A stretch of 64,000 nucleotides of DNA from contig JAUZQE010000003.1 of the NCBI GenBank assembly GCA_030733815.1, positions 1 through 64,000 on the forward strand. Direction: 5' to 3'. Made by a program: the position numbers and the translations under genes. The first letter of the stretch is position 1. Each line of letters starts with the position of its first letter. Positions 27,808 to 43,158 of this stretch are shown here, piece by piece. The stretch comes from Yanghanlia caeni. GTDB taxonomy: Bacteria > Pseudomonadota > Gammaproteobacteria > Burkholderiales > Burkholderiaceae_B. The notes under the pieces are model-generated. The model had not been told where the DNA came from and ran no database searches. It was given only the letters and a program-made list of their open reading frames with translations.

Positions 27808-28605
27808 TCATTGTGTATCGGGCTGCGGGTCGGTGTAGTCGGGCAGCTCGTCATCGGAATAATCGGGCAGGGCGGCGCCATCGGACGTGCGCTGGTTCAC
27901 CAGCGCGTCGCGGCGCTGCAGGTAGGCGTCGCGGATGAAACTGTAGCGGTCGAGTGCGGTGCGATTCACCAGTTCGTCGGCGTCGAGCAGGCTTTCGCGC
28001 GTGTCGAGCGCATACAGGCCGATGATGGAGTTGCGCACGGGTACGTCGTCGATGGCCTTGATGGGCGTGATGGGCGACACATTTGCCGCCAGGCCACCCA
28101 GGGTGGCCGCGCCGTCGCGCAACGTGGTCGGGCCCCAGATCGGCGCCACCAGGTACGGCCCGGTGCCGATTCCCCACACGCCCAGCGTCGTGCCCAGATC
28201 GTTGTTGATCTTGTGGGCGCCGTTCATGGTGGCCACGTCGATGCAGCCGCCCAGGCCCATGGTGGAGTTGAACATGACGCGCCCGAGCGTGTTGAAGAAG
28301 TCGTGGCCGCGTGCCTGCAACAGGCTGTTGAACGCCGACCACACGTCTTCGAGGTTACCGAACACGTTGCGAATACAGGAGCGCGCCGGGGCGGGCGTGA
28401 GATCGCGGTAGGCGTAGGCGATGGGCTTGAACAGCGCGCCGTCGATCGCGTCGTTGAACGCGAAGACGCCGCGGTTGAAGCTTTCGAGCGGGTCGCGCGG
28501 GCTGGGGGATTCTACGGTTGCGCAGCCTGATGCCAGGGCGACGGCGGCGGCCGCCAGGCCAAGGCTGTAGCGGCGACGCGGGGTATGACGGGTTTGATTT
28601 TTCAT
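27808..28605 (-). CDS. mlaA: outer-membrane phospholipid lipoprotein MlaA (VacJ)
   Basis: The 265-residue lipoprotein has lipobox LASGC with C28 as the lipidated residue. It removes mislocalised phospholipid from the outer leaflet. Typical segments are DPLESFNRGVFAFNDAID, DVWSAFNSLLQ and the GLGGCIDVAT region. The C-terminus is acidic (DYSDDELPDYTD). It overlaps mlaD by 4 bases. In E. coli mlaA is elsewhere; its inclusion in the mla operon is a betaproteobacterial pattern. Confidence 0.95.
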   Translation of the reverse strand: MKNQTRHTPRRRYSLGLAAAAVALASGCATVESPSPRDPLESFNRGVFAFNDAIDGALFKPIAYAYRDLTPAPARSCIRNVFGNLEDVWSAFNSLLQARGHDFFNTLGRVMFNSTMGLGGCIDVATMNGAHKINNDLGTTLGVWGIGTGPYLVAPIWGPTTLRDGAATLGGLAANVSPITPIKAIDDVPVRNSIIGLYALDTRESLLDADELVNRTALDRYSFIRDAYLQRRDALVNQRTSDGAALPDYSDDELPDYTDPQPDTQ

Positions 28606-29069
28606 TGTTGGTCCTGGCTGCCGGCCGAGCTGTAGAGGAACTTGCTGATAAGTTCTTCCAGCACTACCGCGCTCTGGGTGTATTGAACGGTGCTTCCATC
28701 GGCGAGCATTTTATCTTCACCGCCGGGTGTTATTCCGATGTATTGCTCGCCGAGCAGGCCCGAGGTCAGGATCGACACCGACGAGTCGCTGGGAAACTGG
28801 TAGCGCGACTCGAGGTCGAGGGTCACCACGGCCTGAAACCGTTCGTTGTCGAAGCCGATGGACGCCACCCGGCCCACCACCACGCCGCTGCTCTTGACAG
28901 GTGCCCGTACCTTGAGGCCGCCCAGGTTGTCGAAGTGGGCCTGTACCTGGTAGGTGGGGGCGAACGAGAACGAGCTCATGTTGCCGGCGCGCAGAGCCAG
29001 GAAGATGAGTGCAATCGCTCCCAGCAGTACGAAGAGCCCCACCCAGAAATCGGTTTTGTCACGGGTCAT
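28602..29069 (-). CDS. mlaD: MCE-domain phospholipid transport protein MlaD
   Basis: The 155-residue protein has one N-terminal helix (FWVGLFVLLGAIALIFLAL) and one MCE domain (about 38-115, YQVQAHFDNLGGLKVRAPV). It forms the periplasmic hexameric ring on the MlaFE transporter. It follows mlaE by 17 bases. Confidence 0.95.
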   Translation of the reverse strand: MTRDKTDFWVGLFVLLGAIALIFLALRAGNMSSFSFAPTYQVQAHFDNLGGLKVRAPVKSSGVVVGRVASIGFDNERFQAVVTLDLESRYQFPSDSSVSILTSGLLGEQYIGITPGGEDKMLADGSTVQYTQSAVVLEELISKFLYSSAGSQDQQ

Positions 29070-29086
29070 GTCGTGTATCCATCAAA

Positions 29087-29875
29087 TCAGTTGCCGAACA
29101 TCAGGGCCGTCATGACGAAGTCGAGCCCCAGCACGAGCAGGGAACTGTGCACGACCGTTCGGGTCGTGGCACGGGAGACGCCCTCGGGCGTGGCGCGCGC
29201 TGTCCAGCCGGCGTGCAGCGCCACCAGCGTGACCGCAATGCCGAACACTACGCTCTTGATGAAACCATTCAGAACGTCGTTGATGACGTCGACGCCTTCC
29301 TGCATTTGCGACCAGAAGGCGCCCGGGTCAATGCCGATGAGCAGCACGCCGACCACCCAGCCGCCGATGACACCCACCATGGAAAAGACAGCGGCCAGCA
29401 CCGGCATGGCGATGACGCCGCCCCAGAAGCGTGGCACCAGCACCCTGCGTATGGGATCGACGGCCATCACTTCCATGGCGGCAAGCTGTTCGCCCGCTTT
29501 CATGAGGCCGATTTCGGCCGTGAGCGACGTGCCCGCGCGCCCTGCAAACAGCAGGGCCGTGACCACGGGCCCGAGCTCGCGTGTGAGCGAAAGCGCCACG
29601 AGCAGGCCCAGCGCTTCTTCGGATCCGTAACGGCTCAGCGTGTAGTAGCCCTGCAGGCCCAGCACGAAGCCCACGAACAGGCCCGAAACGGCAATGATCA
29701 GCAGTGAATGGTTGCCGATGAAATGCACCTGTTGCGACACCAGCCGCGCCCGGCGCAGGGCCGCGCCGCTGCGGGCCAGTATGGCGCCGCCCAGCCGCAT
29801 GAAGGCCCCGAGCCCCGTGATGCTTTTGCGTACGCGGGCGCCCAAACGGGAAATGAGTTCAAACGGCGTGCTCAT
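29087..29875 (-). CDS. mlaE: phospholipid ABC transporter permease MlaE
   Basis: The 262-residue permease has the family core [19 protein letters not shown]-like stretch, [20 protein letters not shown] and [15 protein letters not shown]. It spans the inner membrane and works with MlaF and MlaD. ATG 29875 shares an ATGA overlap with the mlaF stop; an upstream ATG at 29905 would lie inside mlaF. Confidence 0.95.
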   Translation of the reverse strand: MSTPFELISRLGARVRKSITGLGAFMRLGGAILARSGAALRRARLVSQQVHFIGNHSLLIIAVSGLFVGFVLGLQGYYTLSRYGSEEALGLLVALSLTRELGPVVTALLFAGRAGTSLTAEIGLMKAGEQLAAMEVMAVDPIRRVLVPRFWGGVIAMPVLAAVFSMVGVIGGWVVGVLLIGIDPGAFWSQMQEGVDVINDVLNGFIKSVVFGIAVTLVALHAGWTARATPEGVSRATTRTVVHSSLLVLGLDFVMTALMFGN

Positions 29876-30702
29876 GAGCGGCGCCTCGAACGTTGTTCCA
29901 GCCACTTCGTGTAGGCCGGCGTTACGGGGTAATGGAAGGCAATGGGGCCGTCGGGCTGGGCGTCGAGGAACTGACGCACGAACGGGTCGGTCGACGCTGA
30001 AAGTTCGGCCGGCGTGCCCTCGGCGATGAGTTTGCCCTGGCCCACCATGTACACCTGGTCGGCAATCGCGAACGATTCCTTGACGTCATGCGTGATCAGC
30101 ACCGAAGCACATTTGAGCTTGTCGGTGAGGTCGCGGATCAGGCGTGCGGTAATGCCCAGTGAAATGGGATCGAGCCCGGCGAACGGTTCATCGTACAGAA
30201 TGAGCTCGGGTTCCAGAACGATTGCACGTGCGAGCGCCACGCGCCGCGCCATGCCCCCCGAGATCTCGGAAATGCGCAGGTGCGCCGCCGCCTCCAGCCC
30301 CACGGCATCGAGCTTCTCGAGTACGCGATCTTGAATTTGCGCTTCGGAGATACGGGTGTGTTCGCGCAGCGGGAACGCAACGTTTTCGAAGACGTTCAGA
30401 TCGGTAAAGAGTGCACCCTGCTGGAACAGCACGCCCATGCGCTGGCGCAGCTGGCGCAGGGATTCGCCCGTAAGCTGGGCGATATCCTGGCCGAACGCCG
30501 TGACCCGGCCCTTCTGGGCCACGATCTGGGCCGTGGCGGCACGCAGCAGGGTGGTTTTACCCGACCCTGAGCCGCCCATGAGCGCAACGACCTGCCCCTT
30601 GAGCGCCTGGATGCTGATGCCGCTGAGCACGGTGAAGTCGCCGTAGCCAAGCGAGACGTCGTTGAACTGCAGGATGGTGTCGGGGGGCGAGACGGAGGTC
30701 AT
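29872..30702 (-). CDS. mlaF: phospholipid ABC transporter ATPase MlaF
   Basis: The 276-residue ATPase has Walker [10 protein letters not shown], signature ISGGMARR, Walker B LILYDEP and H-loop ITHDVKES. It drives the MlaFED complex. It is the first gene of the long minus-strand block that runs to tatC. A TACAAT -10-like hexamer lies about 35 bases upstream on the minus strand, but no good -35 was found. Confidence 0.95.
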   Translation of the reverse strand: MTSVSPPDTILQFNDVSLGYGDFTVLSGISIQALKGQVVALMGGSGSGKTTLLRAATAQIVAQKGRVTAFGQDIAQLTGESLRQLRQRMGVLFQQGALFTDLNVFENVAFPLREHTRISEAQIQDRVLEKLDAVGLEAAAHLRISEISGGMARRVALARAIVLEPELILYDEPFAGLDPISLGITARLIRDLTDKLKCASVLITHDVKESFAIADQVYMVGQGKLIAEGTPAELSASTDPFVRQFLDAQPDGPIAFHYPVTPAYTKWLEQRSRRRS

Positions 30703-30766
30703 GGCACATGGTCGGTGATCATGGCCTCATTGTATCGTGCAAGTATCAAGCGTCGCGCTGCACCGC

Positions 30767-32230
30767 TCAGCGCGGCAGCGTACTGCTTCCCATCAGGAAC
30801 TCGTCGACCGCCCGGGCGCACTGGCGCCCCTCGCGGATCGCCCACACCACCAGTGACTGGCCGCGTCGCATGTCGCCCGCCGCGAACACCTTGTCAACGT
30901 TGCTGCGGTAGTTCACCGTGTCGGCCCGCACGCTGCCGCGCGCGTCGGCCTCGACGCCGAATGCGTCGAGCACCGAGCGTACCGGCGCGACAAAGCCCAT
31001 GGCGAGCAGCACCAGGTCGGCCTTGAGTTCGAACTGCGAGCCTTCCACCTCGCGCATCTTCATCTGCCCCGTCGCCTTGTCGCGGAACCACTCCACCCGC
31101 GCGGCGATCAGCTTTTCGACCTTGCCGTTGCGGCCCTCCAGGGCTTTGGTGGCTACGGCCCAGTCACGTTCGCAGCCTTCCTCGTGCGAAGATGAGGTAC
31201 GCAGGCGCGCCGGCCAGTAGGGCCACGTCAGTGGCTTGTCTTCCACTTCCGGAAGACGCGGCATCAATTCGAACTGGGTGACCGAAGCCGCGCCCTGGCG
31301 GTTGCTGGTGCCCACGCAGTCGGAACCGGTGTCGCCGCCGCCAATCACGATCACGTGCTTGTCGCGCGCGCTGATCTGGCGCGGCACGCGGTCGCCGGCA
31401 TTCACCATGTTCTGCTGGCGCAGGAAATCCATGGCGAAATGCACGCCGCGCAGTTCGCGGCCGGGAACCGGCAGATCGCGCGGCGTTTCGGCGCCGCCCG
31501 TCAGCACGATGGCGTCGAATTCTGCGTGCAGTTCCTGCGGCGTGCGCACGGCCACCCCTTCGGGGGCGTCGGTTGCGTTGCCGACATAGGTGGACGGCAT
31601 GAACTCCACCCCTTCGGCTTCCATTTGCGCCAGGCGGCGGTTGATGAGCCCCTTGTCGAGCTTGAAATCGGGGATGCCGTAGCGAAGCAGCCCGCCGATG
31701 CGGTTGCTCTTTTCGAACAGGGTCACCGCATGACCGGCGCGGGCCAGCTGCTGGGCGCAGGCGAGCCCGGCAGGGCCCGATCCGACCACGGCCACCTTAC
31801 GGCCCGTCTTGCGCGCCGCTGCCTGGGGTACGACCCAGCCTTCTTCCCAGCCCTTGTCGATGATGAAGTGCTCGATCGACTTGATGCCGACCGCGTCATC
31901 GTTGATGTTCAGCGTACAGGCCGCCTCGCAGGGTGCCGGGCAGATGCGCCCCGTGAACTCGGGGAAGTTGTTGGTGGAATGCAGCACGTCGAGTGCACGG
32001 CGCCATTGGCCGCGGTACACGAGATCGTTCCAGTCGGGAATGATGTTGTTGACGGGGCAGCCGTTGTGGCAGAAGGGAATGCCGCAGTCCATGCAGCGGG
32101 CGCCCTGCTGTCGGGCGTGTTCGTCGTCGAGCCGCTCGACGAACTCCTTCCAGTGGCGCACGCGCACCTGGGGCGGCTCGTGGCGCTCCTCAACGCGTTG
32201 CAGTTCAAGAAATCCGGTGATCTTGCCCAT
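30767..32230 (-). CDS. gltD: glutamate synthase small subunit
   Basis: The 487-residue beta subunit of NADPH-dependent GOGAT takes electrons from NADPH through FAD to the iron-sulfur clusters. The N-terminal cysteine clusters are [17 protein letters not shown] and CPAPCEAAC. The FAD site is [15 protein letters not shown] and the NADPH-side nucleotide site is [11 protein letters not shown]. It begins 9 bases after gltB. Confidence 0.97.
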   Translation of the reverse strand: MGKITGFLELQRVEERHEPPQVRVRHWKEFVERLDDEHARQQGARCMDCGIPFCHNGCPVNNIIPDWNDLVYRGQWRRALDVLHSTNNFPEFTGRICPAPCEAACTLNINDDAVGIKSIEHFIIDKGWEEGWVVPQAAARKTGRKVAVVGSGPAGLACAQQLARAGHAVTLFEKSNRIGGLLRYGIPDFKLDKGLINRRLAQMEAEGVEFMPSTYVGNATDAPEGVAVRTPQELHAEFDAIVLTGGAETPRDLPVPGRELRGVHFAMDFLRQQNMVNAGDRVPRQISARDKHVIVIGGGDTGSDCVGTSNRQGAASVTQFELMPRLPEVEDKPLTWPYWPARLRTSSSHEEGCERDWAVATKALEGRNGKVEKLIAARVEWFRDKATGQMKMREVEGSQFELKADLVLLAMGFVAPVRSVLDAFGVEADARGSVRADTVNYRSNVDKVFAAGDMRRGQSLVVWAIREGRQCARAVDEFLMGSSTLPR

Positions 32231-32239
32231 TTCGATTCC

Positions 32240-36982
<4,743 letters not shown>

Positions 36983-37113
36983 TTTCTTGCTCGCGGATCG
37001 GGTGTGGCCGGGCAGCAGGGGGCGCCCGGCAGCGGCGGGGATATGGCGCGGTGTGGCGCAGTCCCGATAAAAAAGTTAACGCCGCTTTTTGCGTCGCACA
37101 ACAAGAAAATTTG

Positions 37114-37172
37114 GGGTGCGTCCCCCTTTTACAGGCTGAGTGTTTTTCTGTTCAAAAATAAGGGACGCACCC
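37114..37172. repeat. long inverted repeat beside the RAYT-like gene
   Basis: GGGTGCGTCCC (37114-37124) and GGGACGCACCC (37162-37172) are perfect 11-base inverted copies separated by 37 AT-rich bases. The flanks TT (37111-37112) and AA (37173-37174) continue the symmetry past one unpaired base. The element lies between the RAYT-like gene stop (37250) and the gltB start (36982), 77 bases from the former. It could be a REP-like palindrome linked to the transposase relative, or a terminator for it. Confidence 0.7.
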
Positions 37173-37249
37173 AAGGAAATGAAAGCAAAACGATATGGGT
37201 TTGATGGTGCGCATGCACGTTTACCGCAATGCCACGCAACTGAGGCAAA

Positions 37250-37954
37250 TTATTTTGTAACAGTATTTTCAATAGGGGCTTTGCGAGGCCTGCCTCGCGG
37301 CGCCGGCGCAACACGCCGGTTGCTGCGCGCGCTCAACGTGGCCATGAAGCCCGCCTCGCCAAGCGCCCATTGACCGAACACGGCGCGCTCGATGCGGGTC
37401 GCGTCTGCTTCGGACAGGCCGCTTTCAAGCCGGACCTGGTGGCTCGCCTGACGCGCAAACGGCGTGTTGCCCAGCCCCCAGTAGCCCGCATGCTCCGTCA
37501 TCCAGCCGCCTTCCGAGCGCAGCCCGACGTGCTCGCGGGCCGACGACCAAGGCCAGCGTTGGGGCACGTCGACATACCCCAACTGCACGGGAAGCGATTC
37601 AACCCACACCAGGCCGGCCGGCACCCAGGCGGCGTCGAGCAGCGCGCTGCGGTAACGCCCTTCGAACACCCTGCCGAGCGTGAGCCGGGTCGCCATGCGC
37701 CGGCCCATGCCCTGGATGACCCGCGACAGGCCCGAGGGTGTGGCGGGTGTGGCAAGAAGAACGATGCGGTCGGGAACAATGGCCCAGCCATGCACGGCAA
37801 GCGCGTGCGCGCGAACTTCGGCGGCGAGCCAGTCTCGGATTTGGTCGAGTGCGGCGGAGGGTGTGGGGTCGTGCGGGGTGGCCAGCGGCCGGGCAAAGCG
37901 TGCCTGGGCGAGCTGGGCCGTGTCGGGGGCGTAAAGACGGGGGAGTCTGGCCAT
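37250..37954 (-). CDS. RAYT-like (REP-associated tyrosine transposase) relative lacking the HUH motif
   Basis: A 234-residue protein recognisable as a Y1/REP-associated transposase relative. It has the MARLPRLYAP start, GRVFEGRYRSALLDA where the family has LWEGRYKSSLV, the WPWSSAREHVGL segment and a GRPRK tail. However, the HUH segment, normally HAYVLMPNHVHLL, reads HGWAIVPDRIVLL: both metal-binding histidines are gone. The frame is otherwise intact over the full family length. It is probably inactive as a transposase, and either decaying or co-opted. Confidence 0.7.
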   Translation of the reverse strand: MARLPRLYAPDTAQLAQARFARPLATPHDPTPSAALDQIRDWLAAEVRAHALAVHGWAIVPDRIVLLATPATPSGLSRVIQGMGRRMATRLTLGRVFEGRYRSALLDAAWVPAGLVWVESLPVQLGYVDVPQRWPWSSAREHVGLRSEGGWMTEHAGYWGLGNTPFARQASHQVRLESGLSEADATRIERAVFGQWALGEAGFMATLSARSNRRVAPAPRGRPRKAPIENTVTK

Positions 37955-37981
37955 TCCCCCGATTTTATCGCGATGTGTGCG

Positions 37982-38647
37982 TCAGTTTTGCAGTGTGAGG
38001 CCCATTTGCCAGAAATCGGCCTCGAGGCGTGTGGCTTCCGAGAAAATGCGGGCCAGTTCCTGGAAGCGCTTGTCGCTGATGTCGGCCATCTGGGCGTTGA
38101 TCCAGTCGACCTCGGCCTGTGCGGCCTGCTGGAATTCCTTTGACGTGTACATGTCGATCCACGCGCCGTAGGGGTTGTCGAGCCTGACCGTAAAGCGCTG
38201 GTCGACGAGCCAGTTGCCGATTTCTGCATACCCCACGATGCAGGGGGCGAGCGCCACGTGCAGATCGAGGATGTCGCCCCGGTTACCGGTTTCGAGCACG
38301 TAGCGCGTATAGGCGAGGGTGGCGCGCGACTCCTCCAGTTGCGCGAGCTGCGCTTCGGAAATCCCCCACTCGCCGCAGTACTTCACGTGCAGGTCGAGCT
38401 CGACATCGATGATGGCCTTGAGCGAATCGAGCGACTGGCGCAGCTGACCGATGTCACGGCTCTTGTAGACCGCCAGCCCCCAGGCGCGGCCGAAGTGCAC
38501 CAGAAACAGGTAATCCTGCTTCAAATAGTGCTGGAACGCTTCCATGGGAAGAGTGCCGGCGCCAAGCTGCCTGACGAATTCATGCTCGCAGTACGCGCGC
38601 CATTCGGCTGCGCAGGACTGCTTGAGCCGTTCGAAGGGTGTTGACAC
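37982..38647 (-). CDS. tenA: TenA-family thiaminase II / aminopyrimidine aminohydrolase
   Basis: The 221-residue TenA hydrolyses thiamine degradation products to salvage HMP, or cleaves thiamine. The nucleophile is C136 in LAPCIVGYAEIG, the substrate Asp is D45 in LKQDYLFLVHF, and the late Glu is in FSEATRLEADFW. GTG 38647 is chosen because GGAGG lies 6 bases upstream; the frame stays open to 38710, but that part lacks such a site. It follows an EamA transporter gene on the same strand. No TPP riboswitch is seen upstream. Confidence 0.9.
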   Translation of the reverse strand: MSTPFERLKQSCAAEWRAYCEHEFVRQLGAGTLPMEAFQHYLKQDYLFLVHFGRAWGLAVYKSRDIGQLRQSLDSLKAIIDVELDLHVKYCGEWGISEAQLAQLEESRATLAYTRYVLETGNRGDILDLHVALAPCIVGYAEIGNWLVDQRFTVRLDNPYGAWIDMYTSKEFQQAAQAEVDWINAQMADISDKRFQELARIFSEATRLEADFWQMGLTLQN

Positions 38648-38743
38648 TAGATGCCTCCGGAATAAGGGGTTGTTGGGATTCGCCGCCAGGCGTTCGCAGA
38701 TCAGGCACATGGTAAGGGCTTCCTTTGCCGGGCCGGCCTGCCA

Positions 38744-39628
38744 TTACCGGGCGGCGGCAGATGCGCGGCTTCCGATGAAGCCGGTGGCCAGCAGTGTACC
38801 CAACAGCACGATGGAGGTGCCCGCAAGCATGCGCAGGGTGACCGGCTCATGCAGAATCAGCGCTCCCCACAGAATGCCGAACAACGGCACCAGAAAGGTG
38901 ACGGTGATGCTGCGGGTGGCTCCGACACGGTCGACCAGCCCGTAGAAGATGATGTAGGCCACCCCCGTGCACAACAGCGCAAGCGCCGAGGCGGCGGCCC
39001 ATGATCCGGCGGAAACCGGGGCCTCGGGCCACATGACGATGGCCGTGGGCAATGCGAAGAGCGCCGCACTGGTGATGCTGCCGGCTGCCAGGGCGATGGG
39101 ATCCACACCTTTCAGGTAACGCGTGGTGTAGCTGGCGGCAATGCCGTAGCACACGGCCGCCCCCAGGCAGGCGACTACGCCCCAGCCCATGGTGCCGGGG
39201 CCGAACGACAGATCGCTCCACACGAGCACCAGAATGCCGCTGAACCCCACCACCAGCCCCAGTATGCGCGCCGGCGAAAGTTGTTCCCGCAGCCAGAGCC
39301 AGGCGATCAGCGCACCGAACAGCGGCGTAATGGCATTGATGACGGCCATGACGCCCGCCGGCACGCTTTGTGCGGCAATGCTGAAGCACACGAACGGCAG
39401 GCCCGAAGCAAAGATGCCGACGATGCTGATGTGGCGCACGTGCCTCCAGATCAGACCCAGGCGCCCGCGCAAGGCGGCCACGGCAAGCAGCATGAGCGCG
39501 CTCAGCCCCAGGCGCACTTCCGCCAGAGCGAACGGCCCGAACTCGGCCACGCTCAGGCGCATGAACAGAAAGGAACTGCCCCAGATGGCGGCAAGTAGAA
39601 ACAGGTCGCGGTAGTCTTTGGCTTGCAT
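38744..39628 (-). CDS. EamA/DMT-family transporter
   Basis: A 294-residue inner-membrane protein with ten predicted helices in two EamA repeats (about 5-135 and 150-285), starting MQAKDYRDLFLLAAIWGSSF, a typical DMT start. The substrate is unknown. It is 96 bases upstream of tenA on the same strand, so a thiamine-precursor or amino-metabolite transport role is possible but unproven. The intergenic region toward gabD is divergent. Confidence 0.9.
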   Translation of the reverse strand: MQAKDYRDLFLLAAIWGSSFLFMRLSVAEFGPFALAEVRLGLSALMLLAVAALRGRLGLIWRHVRHISIVGIFASGLPFVCFSIAAQSVPAGVMAVINAITPLFGALIAWLWLREQLSPARILGLVVGFSGILVLVWSDLSFGPGTMGWGVVACLGAAVCYGIAASYTTRYLKGVDPIALAAGSITSAALFALPTAIVMWPEAPVSAGSWAAASALALLCTGVAYIIFYGLVDRVGATRSITVTFLVPLFGILWGALILHEPVTLRMLAGTSIVLLGTLLATGFIGSRASAAAR

Positions 39629-39726
39629 GAAGGTGATGCTGTGCAGTGCCCGTGCGTGTGCAAAGCGCCGGGGCCGGGGGAGTAAGATACTCTGAATTAT
39701 CGTACTTGAGACAAGCGAGGTGGAAA

Positions 39727-41178
39727 GTGCAGGATCTGAACACTCCAACGTTGTTCCGGCAACAGTGCTATGTGGCGGGGGCCTGGTGCGACGCCGACCA
39801 GGGCGCCGTGATCGAAGTGACGAACCCCGCCACACACGAGACGCTGGGCAGCGTGCCACGCATGGGGGCGGCCGAAACGCGGCGTGCCATCGAGGCCGCC
39901 AATGACGCCTGGCCGCAGTGGCGTGCCATGCCTGCACGTGAGCGCGCCGCGATTCTGCGCCGCTGGCATGGGCTGATGCATCGGCATGCCGATGACCTTG
40001 CCCGCATCATGACGCTCGAGCAGGGCAAGCCTCTTGCCGAAGCGCGCGGTGAGGTGGCGTACGCAGCGGCGTATTTCGAGTGGTTTGCGGAAGAGGCCAA
40101 GCGTGCCTACGGCGACACCATTCCTTCGCCTTCGCCCAACACACGCATCGTGGTGCTCAAGGAACCGGTCGGGGTATGTGCGGCCATTACGCCCTGGAAC
40201 TTTCCCGCCGCCATGATCACGCGCAAGGCAGCTGCCGCGTTGGCGGCCGGCTGTCCGATCATGGTCAAGCCGGCCTCGCAGACGCCGTTTTCGGCCCTTG
40301 CCCTGGCGGTTCTTGCAGAGGAAGCGGGTGTGCCGCCCGGCGTGTTTTCCGTGGTCACCGGCTCGGCGTCGGAGATCGGCGGCGAAATGACCGGCAATCC
40401 GCTGGTGCGCAAGCTGAGCTTCACCGGCTCCACCGAAGTCGGGCGCACGCTCATGCAGCAGACCGCTTCCACCATCAAGAAGGTGTCGATGGAACTCGGG
40501 GGCAATGCGCCCTTCATCGTGTTTGACGACGCCGACCTCGATGCCGCCGTGCAGGGGGCCATCGCCAGCAAGTATCGCAACACCGGTCAGACCTGTGTGT
40601 GCGCCAATCGTCTGTACGTACACGAAAACGTCTACGACGCGTTTGCGCAGAAGCTGGTCGAGGCGGTGCGCGGGCTGCGCGTGGGCAATGGCCTGGAAGA
40701 AGGAGTGAGCATCGGCCCGCTGATCGACGAGCCGGCGGTGCGCAAGGTACAGGAACACATCGATGACGCCCTGGAGCAGGGGGCCGAGGTGTTGACCGGC
40801 GGGCGCGTGCACGCTCTGGGCGGCACGTTCTTCGAACCCACCGTTCTGGCCAACATGACGCCCGCCATGCGGGTGGCCAAGGAAGAAACCTTCGGCCCTG
40901 TTGCGCCGCTCTTTCGCTTCAGCAGCGACGCCGAAGTCATTGATATGGCCAACGACACCGAGTTCGGGCTGGCCGCGTATTTCTACAGCCGTGACCTGGG
41001 GCGCGTGTGGCGTGTGGCCGAGGCCCTGGAATACGGCATGGTGGGTATCAATACCGGTATCGTGTCGAACGAGGCCGCCCCGTTTGGCGGGGTGAAGCAA
41101 TCGGGCGTGGGGCGCGAGGGCTCACGCTACGGCCTCGATGATTACATGGTGATCAAGTACCTGTGCATGGGCCTCTGA
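39727..41178 (+). CDS. gabD: NAD(P)-dependent succinate-semialdehyde dehydrogenase
   Basis: The 483-residue aldehyde dehydrogenase has the GabD pattern: [13 protein letters not shown] cofactor segment, [11 protein letters not shown] with the general-base Glu, and the catalytic Cys in [14 protein letters not shown] oxidises succinic semialdehyde to succinate in GABA catabolism; glutarate-semialdehyde is an alternative substrate. GTG 39727 with GAGG 6 bases upstream is preferred over an in-frame GTG at 39646. Its 3' end overlaps the convergent pgi by 26 bases. Confidence 0.93.
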   Translation: MQDLNTPTLFRQQCYVAGAWCDADQGAVIEVTNPATHETLGSVPRMGAAETRRAIEAANDAWPQWRAMPARERAAILRRWHGLMHRHADDLARIMTLEQGKPLAEARGEVAYAAAYFEWFAEEAKRAYGDTIPSPSPNTRIVVLKEPVGVCAAITPWNFPAAMITRKAAAALAAGCPIMVKPASQTPFSALALAVLAEEAGVPPGVFSVVTGSASEIGGEMTGNPLVRKLSFTGSTEVGRTLMQQTASTIKKVSMELGGNAPFIVFDDADLDAAVQGAIASKYRNTGQTCVCANRLYVHENVYDAFAQKLVEAVRGLRVGNGLEEGVSIGPLIDEPAVRKVQEHIDDALEQGAEVLTGGRVHALGGTFFEPTVLANMTPAMRVAKEETFGPVAPLFRFSSDAEVIDMANDTEFGLAAYFYSRDLGRVWRVAEALEYGMVGINTGIVSNEAAPFGGVKQSGVGREGSRYGLDDYMVIKYLCMGL

Positions 41179-42763
41179 GGCGCTCGACCCAGTACGCAGT
41201 AGAGGCGTCGTAACCCGGGTCGACCGGGTCGCAGCTTTCGAGCATGCGGGTCAGGCCTTTGGCCAGCACCTTGCCGTATTCCACGCCCCACTGGTCGAAC
41301 GGGTTGATGCCCCACACCAGACCCTGCACGAACACCTTGTGCTCGTACAGGGCAAGCAATGCCCCCAGCGTGTACGGCGAAAGCCGCTGCAGGATGATGA
41401 GGTTCGAGGGCCGCCCGCCGCCATGCAGGCGGTGACGCGCCAGCCATTGCGCCCGCTCGAGTGGCATGCCGTCGGCCAGGCATTCCTGCAGCGCCTCGTC
41501 GTACGACTTGCCGCGTAGCAGAGCCTGGCGTTGCGCTAGGCAGTGGGCCATGAGAATGCGGTGATGATGCGGCCAGCCGTGATCAGCCTGGGCGCACACG
41601 ATGAAATCGACCGGAGCACCGTCGCTACCCTGATGCAGCCACTGGAAGAACGTGTGCTGGGCGTCGGTGCCGGGCATGCCCCACACAGCCGGGCCCGTGG
41701 GCACACTGACCCGATCACCGGCAATATCCACCGATTTGCCCAGTGATTCCATTTCGAGCTGCTGAATGTAGGGCACGAGGTTCGCGAGGCGAAAGTCGTA
41801 GGGCGCAATGTTGAGCGAGCCGTAGCCCAGGACGCTGCGGTTCACGATACCCGACAGTGCCATCTGCACCGGGGCGTTTTCGGCGATGGGTGCTTCGGCA
41901 AAGTGTTTGTCCATGGCCGCGGCACCCGCCTGCATGCCGGCGATGACGTCGGCACTTACGGCCAGGGCGGTGGTGAGGCTCACGGCCGACCACAGCGAGA
42001 AGCGGCCGCCCACCCAGTCCCAGATCTTGAATATGTGTGCGTCGGGAATGCCCCATTCGCGTGCGGCTTCGGGGCGTGCCGTGATGGCGATCATCTGCTT
42101 GTAGGGGTCGGCCACGCCGGCGGCTTGCAGCCACTCGAGCGCACGCCGGCCGTTTTCCAGCGTTTCGGCCGTGGTGAACGATTTGGACGCCATCACCACG
42201 AGCGTATCGTGCGGGTCGAACCCCGACAGCCCGCCCTGAATGGCATGGCCGTCGATGTTGGCCACGAAGTGAACCCGGCGCCAGGTGCCGGCATAGCCGA
42301 AGGCGGCAACGGCCAGCCTTACGCCCCAGTCGCTGCCGCCGATGCCGATGTGCACGATGTTGCGCCAGCGGCGTTCGGAATCGGCCGTGTGAATGAATTC
42401 GATGAGTCGCTGGCGTTCTGCAGCGACTTCGGGCACGGTGGCGGGCGCACGCAGCGCCGTGTGCCAGGCGGCCCGGTTTTCGGTGGGATTCACGACCCCA
42501 CCGCTCAGCAGCTGTTCGCGAGCGGCGTTGAAGTTACGTGCGGCAAGCAGGTCGGCGGCCGCTTCCTGCAGGGCCTCGGACGCGTGCTGCCCGCTCGTGT
42601 CGAGATTGATTCCGGCTGCATTGATGACGCACAGCCGGGAGGGATCGATACGCGCGGCACGTGCCGCCTGCTCGAAGTGCGCCCACTCAGGCAGCGTGCT
42701 GAGGCTGGGCGGCGGGGCGACAGGGCGGCCGGCTGCCGTTTCAGTTTCGATATTCTGTTTCAC
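41153..42763 (-). CDS. pgi: glucose-6-phosphate isomerase
   Basis: The 536-residue isomerase interconverts glucose-6-phosphate and fructose-6-phosphate. Both family signatures are present: [12 protein letters not shown], and [21 protein letters not shown] 42763 has GGAG 6 bases upstream and is preferred over an in-frame TTG at 42796. The start is poorly conserved in the family, so it is the least certain part. Confidence 0.95.
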   Translation of the reverse strand: MKQNIETETAAGRPVAPPPSLSTLPEWAHFEQAARAARIDPSRLCVINAAGINLDTSGQHASEALQEAAADLLAARNFNAAREQLLSGGVVNPTENRAAWHTALRAPATVPEVAAERQRLIEFIHTADSERRWRNIVHIGIGGSDWGVRLAVAAFGYAGTWRRVHFVANIDGHAIQGGLSGFDPHDTLVVMASKSFTTAETLENGRRALEWLQAAGVADPYKQMIAITARPEAAREWGIPDAHIFKIWDWVGGRFSLWSAVSLTTALAVSADVIAGMQAGAAAMDKHFAEAPIAENAPVQMALSGIVNRSVLGYGSLNIAPYDFRLANLVPYIQQLEMESLGKSVDIAGDRVSVPTGPAVWGMPGTDAQHTFFQWLHQGSDGAPVDFIVCAQADHGWPHHHRILMAHCLAQRQALLRGKSYDEALQECLADGMPLERAQWLARHRLHGGGRPSNLIILQRLSPYTLGALLALYEHKVFVQGLVWGINPFDQWGVEYGKVLAKGLTRMLESCDPVDPGYDASTAYWVERLRGPCTGT

Positions 42764-42837
42764 GCTTGCTCCAGATGCAATGACGCCGTGGAGCAATTGT
42801 AATGCCGCGTGGGGGTGCGCCGTTCAGGCGCAGGAGA

Positions 42838-43101
42838 TCAGCGGCGGCGACGGCGCTGGGTCGACGCGCCTGCGGGGCGGCCGGCAATGTGGCGGTAGAC
42901 GATGCGGGCCTTGCCCAGATCGTAGGGCGACATCTCGAGCGAGACCTTGTCGCCGGCCAGAATGCGGATGTGGTGCTTGCGCATTTTTCCGCCGGTGTAG
43001 GCCACTACGTTGTGACCATTGTCGAGGGTGACGCGAAAACGGGAATCGGGCAGGACTTCGGTGACGAGACCGCCCATTTCGATGAGTTCTTCCTTAGCCA
43101 T
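42838..43101 (-). CDS. infA: translation initiation factor IF-1
   Basis: This 87-residue OB-fold protein begins [11 protein letters not shown] and shows [11 protein letters not shown] and [14 protein letters not shown], clear IF-1 features. It is longer than the 72-residue ribosomal-operon IF-1 because of a C-terminal tail ending in five arginines. Betaproteobacteria commonly carry such a second, extended infA. A terminator-like hairpin lies in its leader. Confidence 0.93.
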   Translation of the reverse strand: MAKEELIEMGGLVTEVLPDSRFRVTLDNGHNVVAYTGGKMRKHHIRILAGDKVSLEMSPYDLGKARIVYRHIAGRPAGASTQRRRRR

Positions 43102-43158
43102 ATGTTCTCCTTCTGTGGGTCGAACAAAATCCAGGGCCGCCGGTGGGCGACTGGAGCG

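Noticed and set aside
38648-38743. Possible TPP riboswitch upstream of tenA.
   Set aside because: No CTGAGA or other thi-box core is present before tenA or before the EamA gene.
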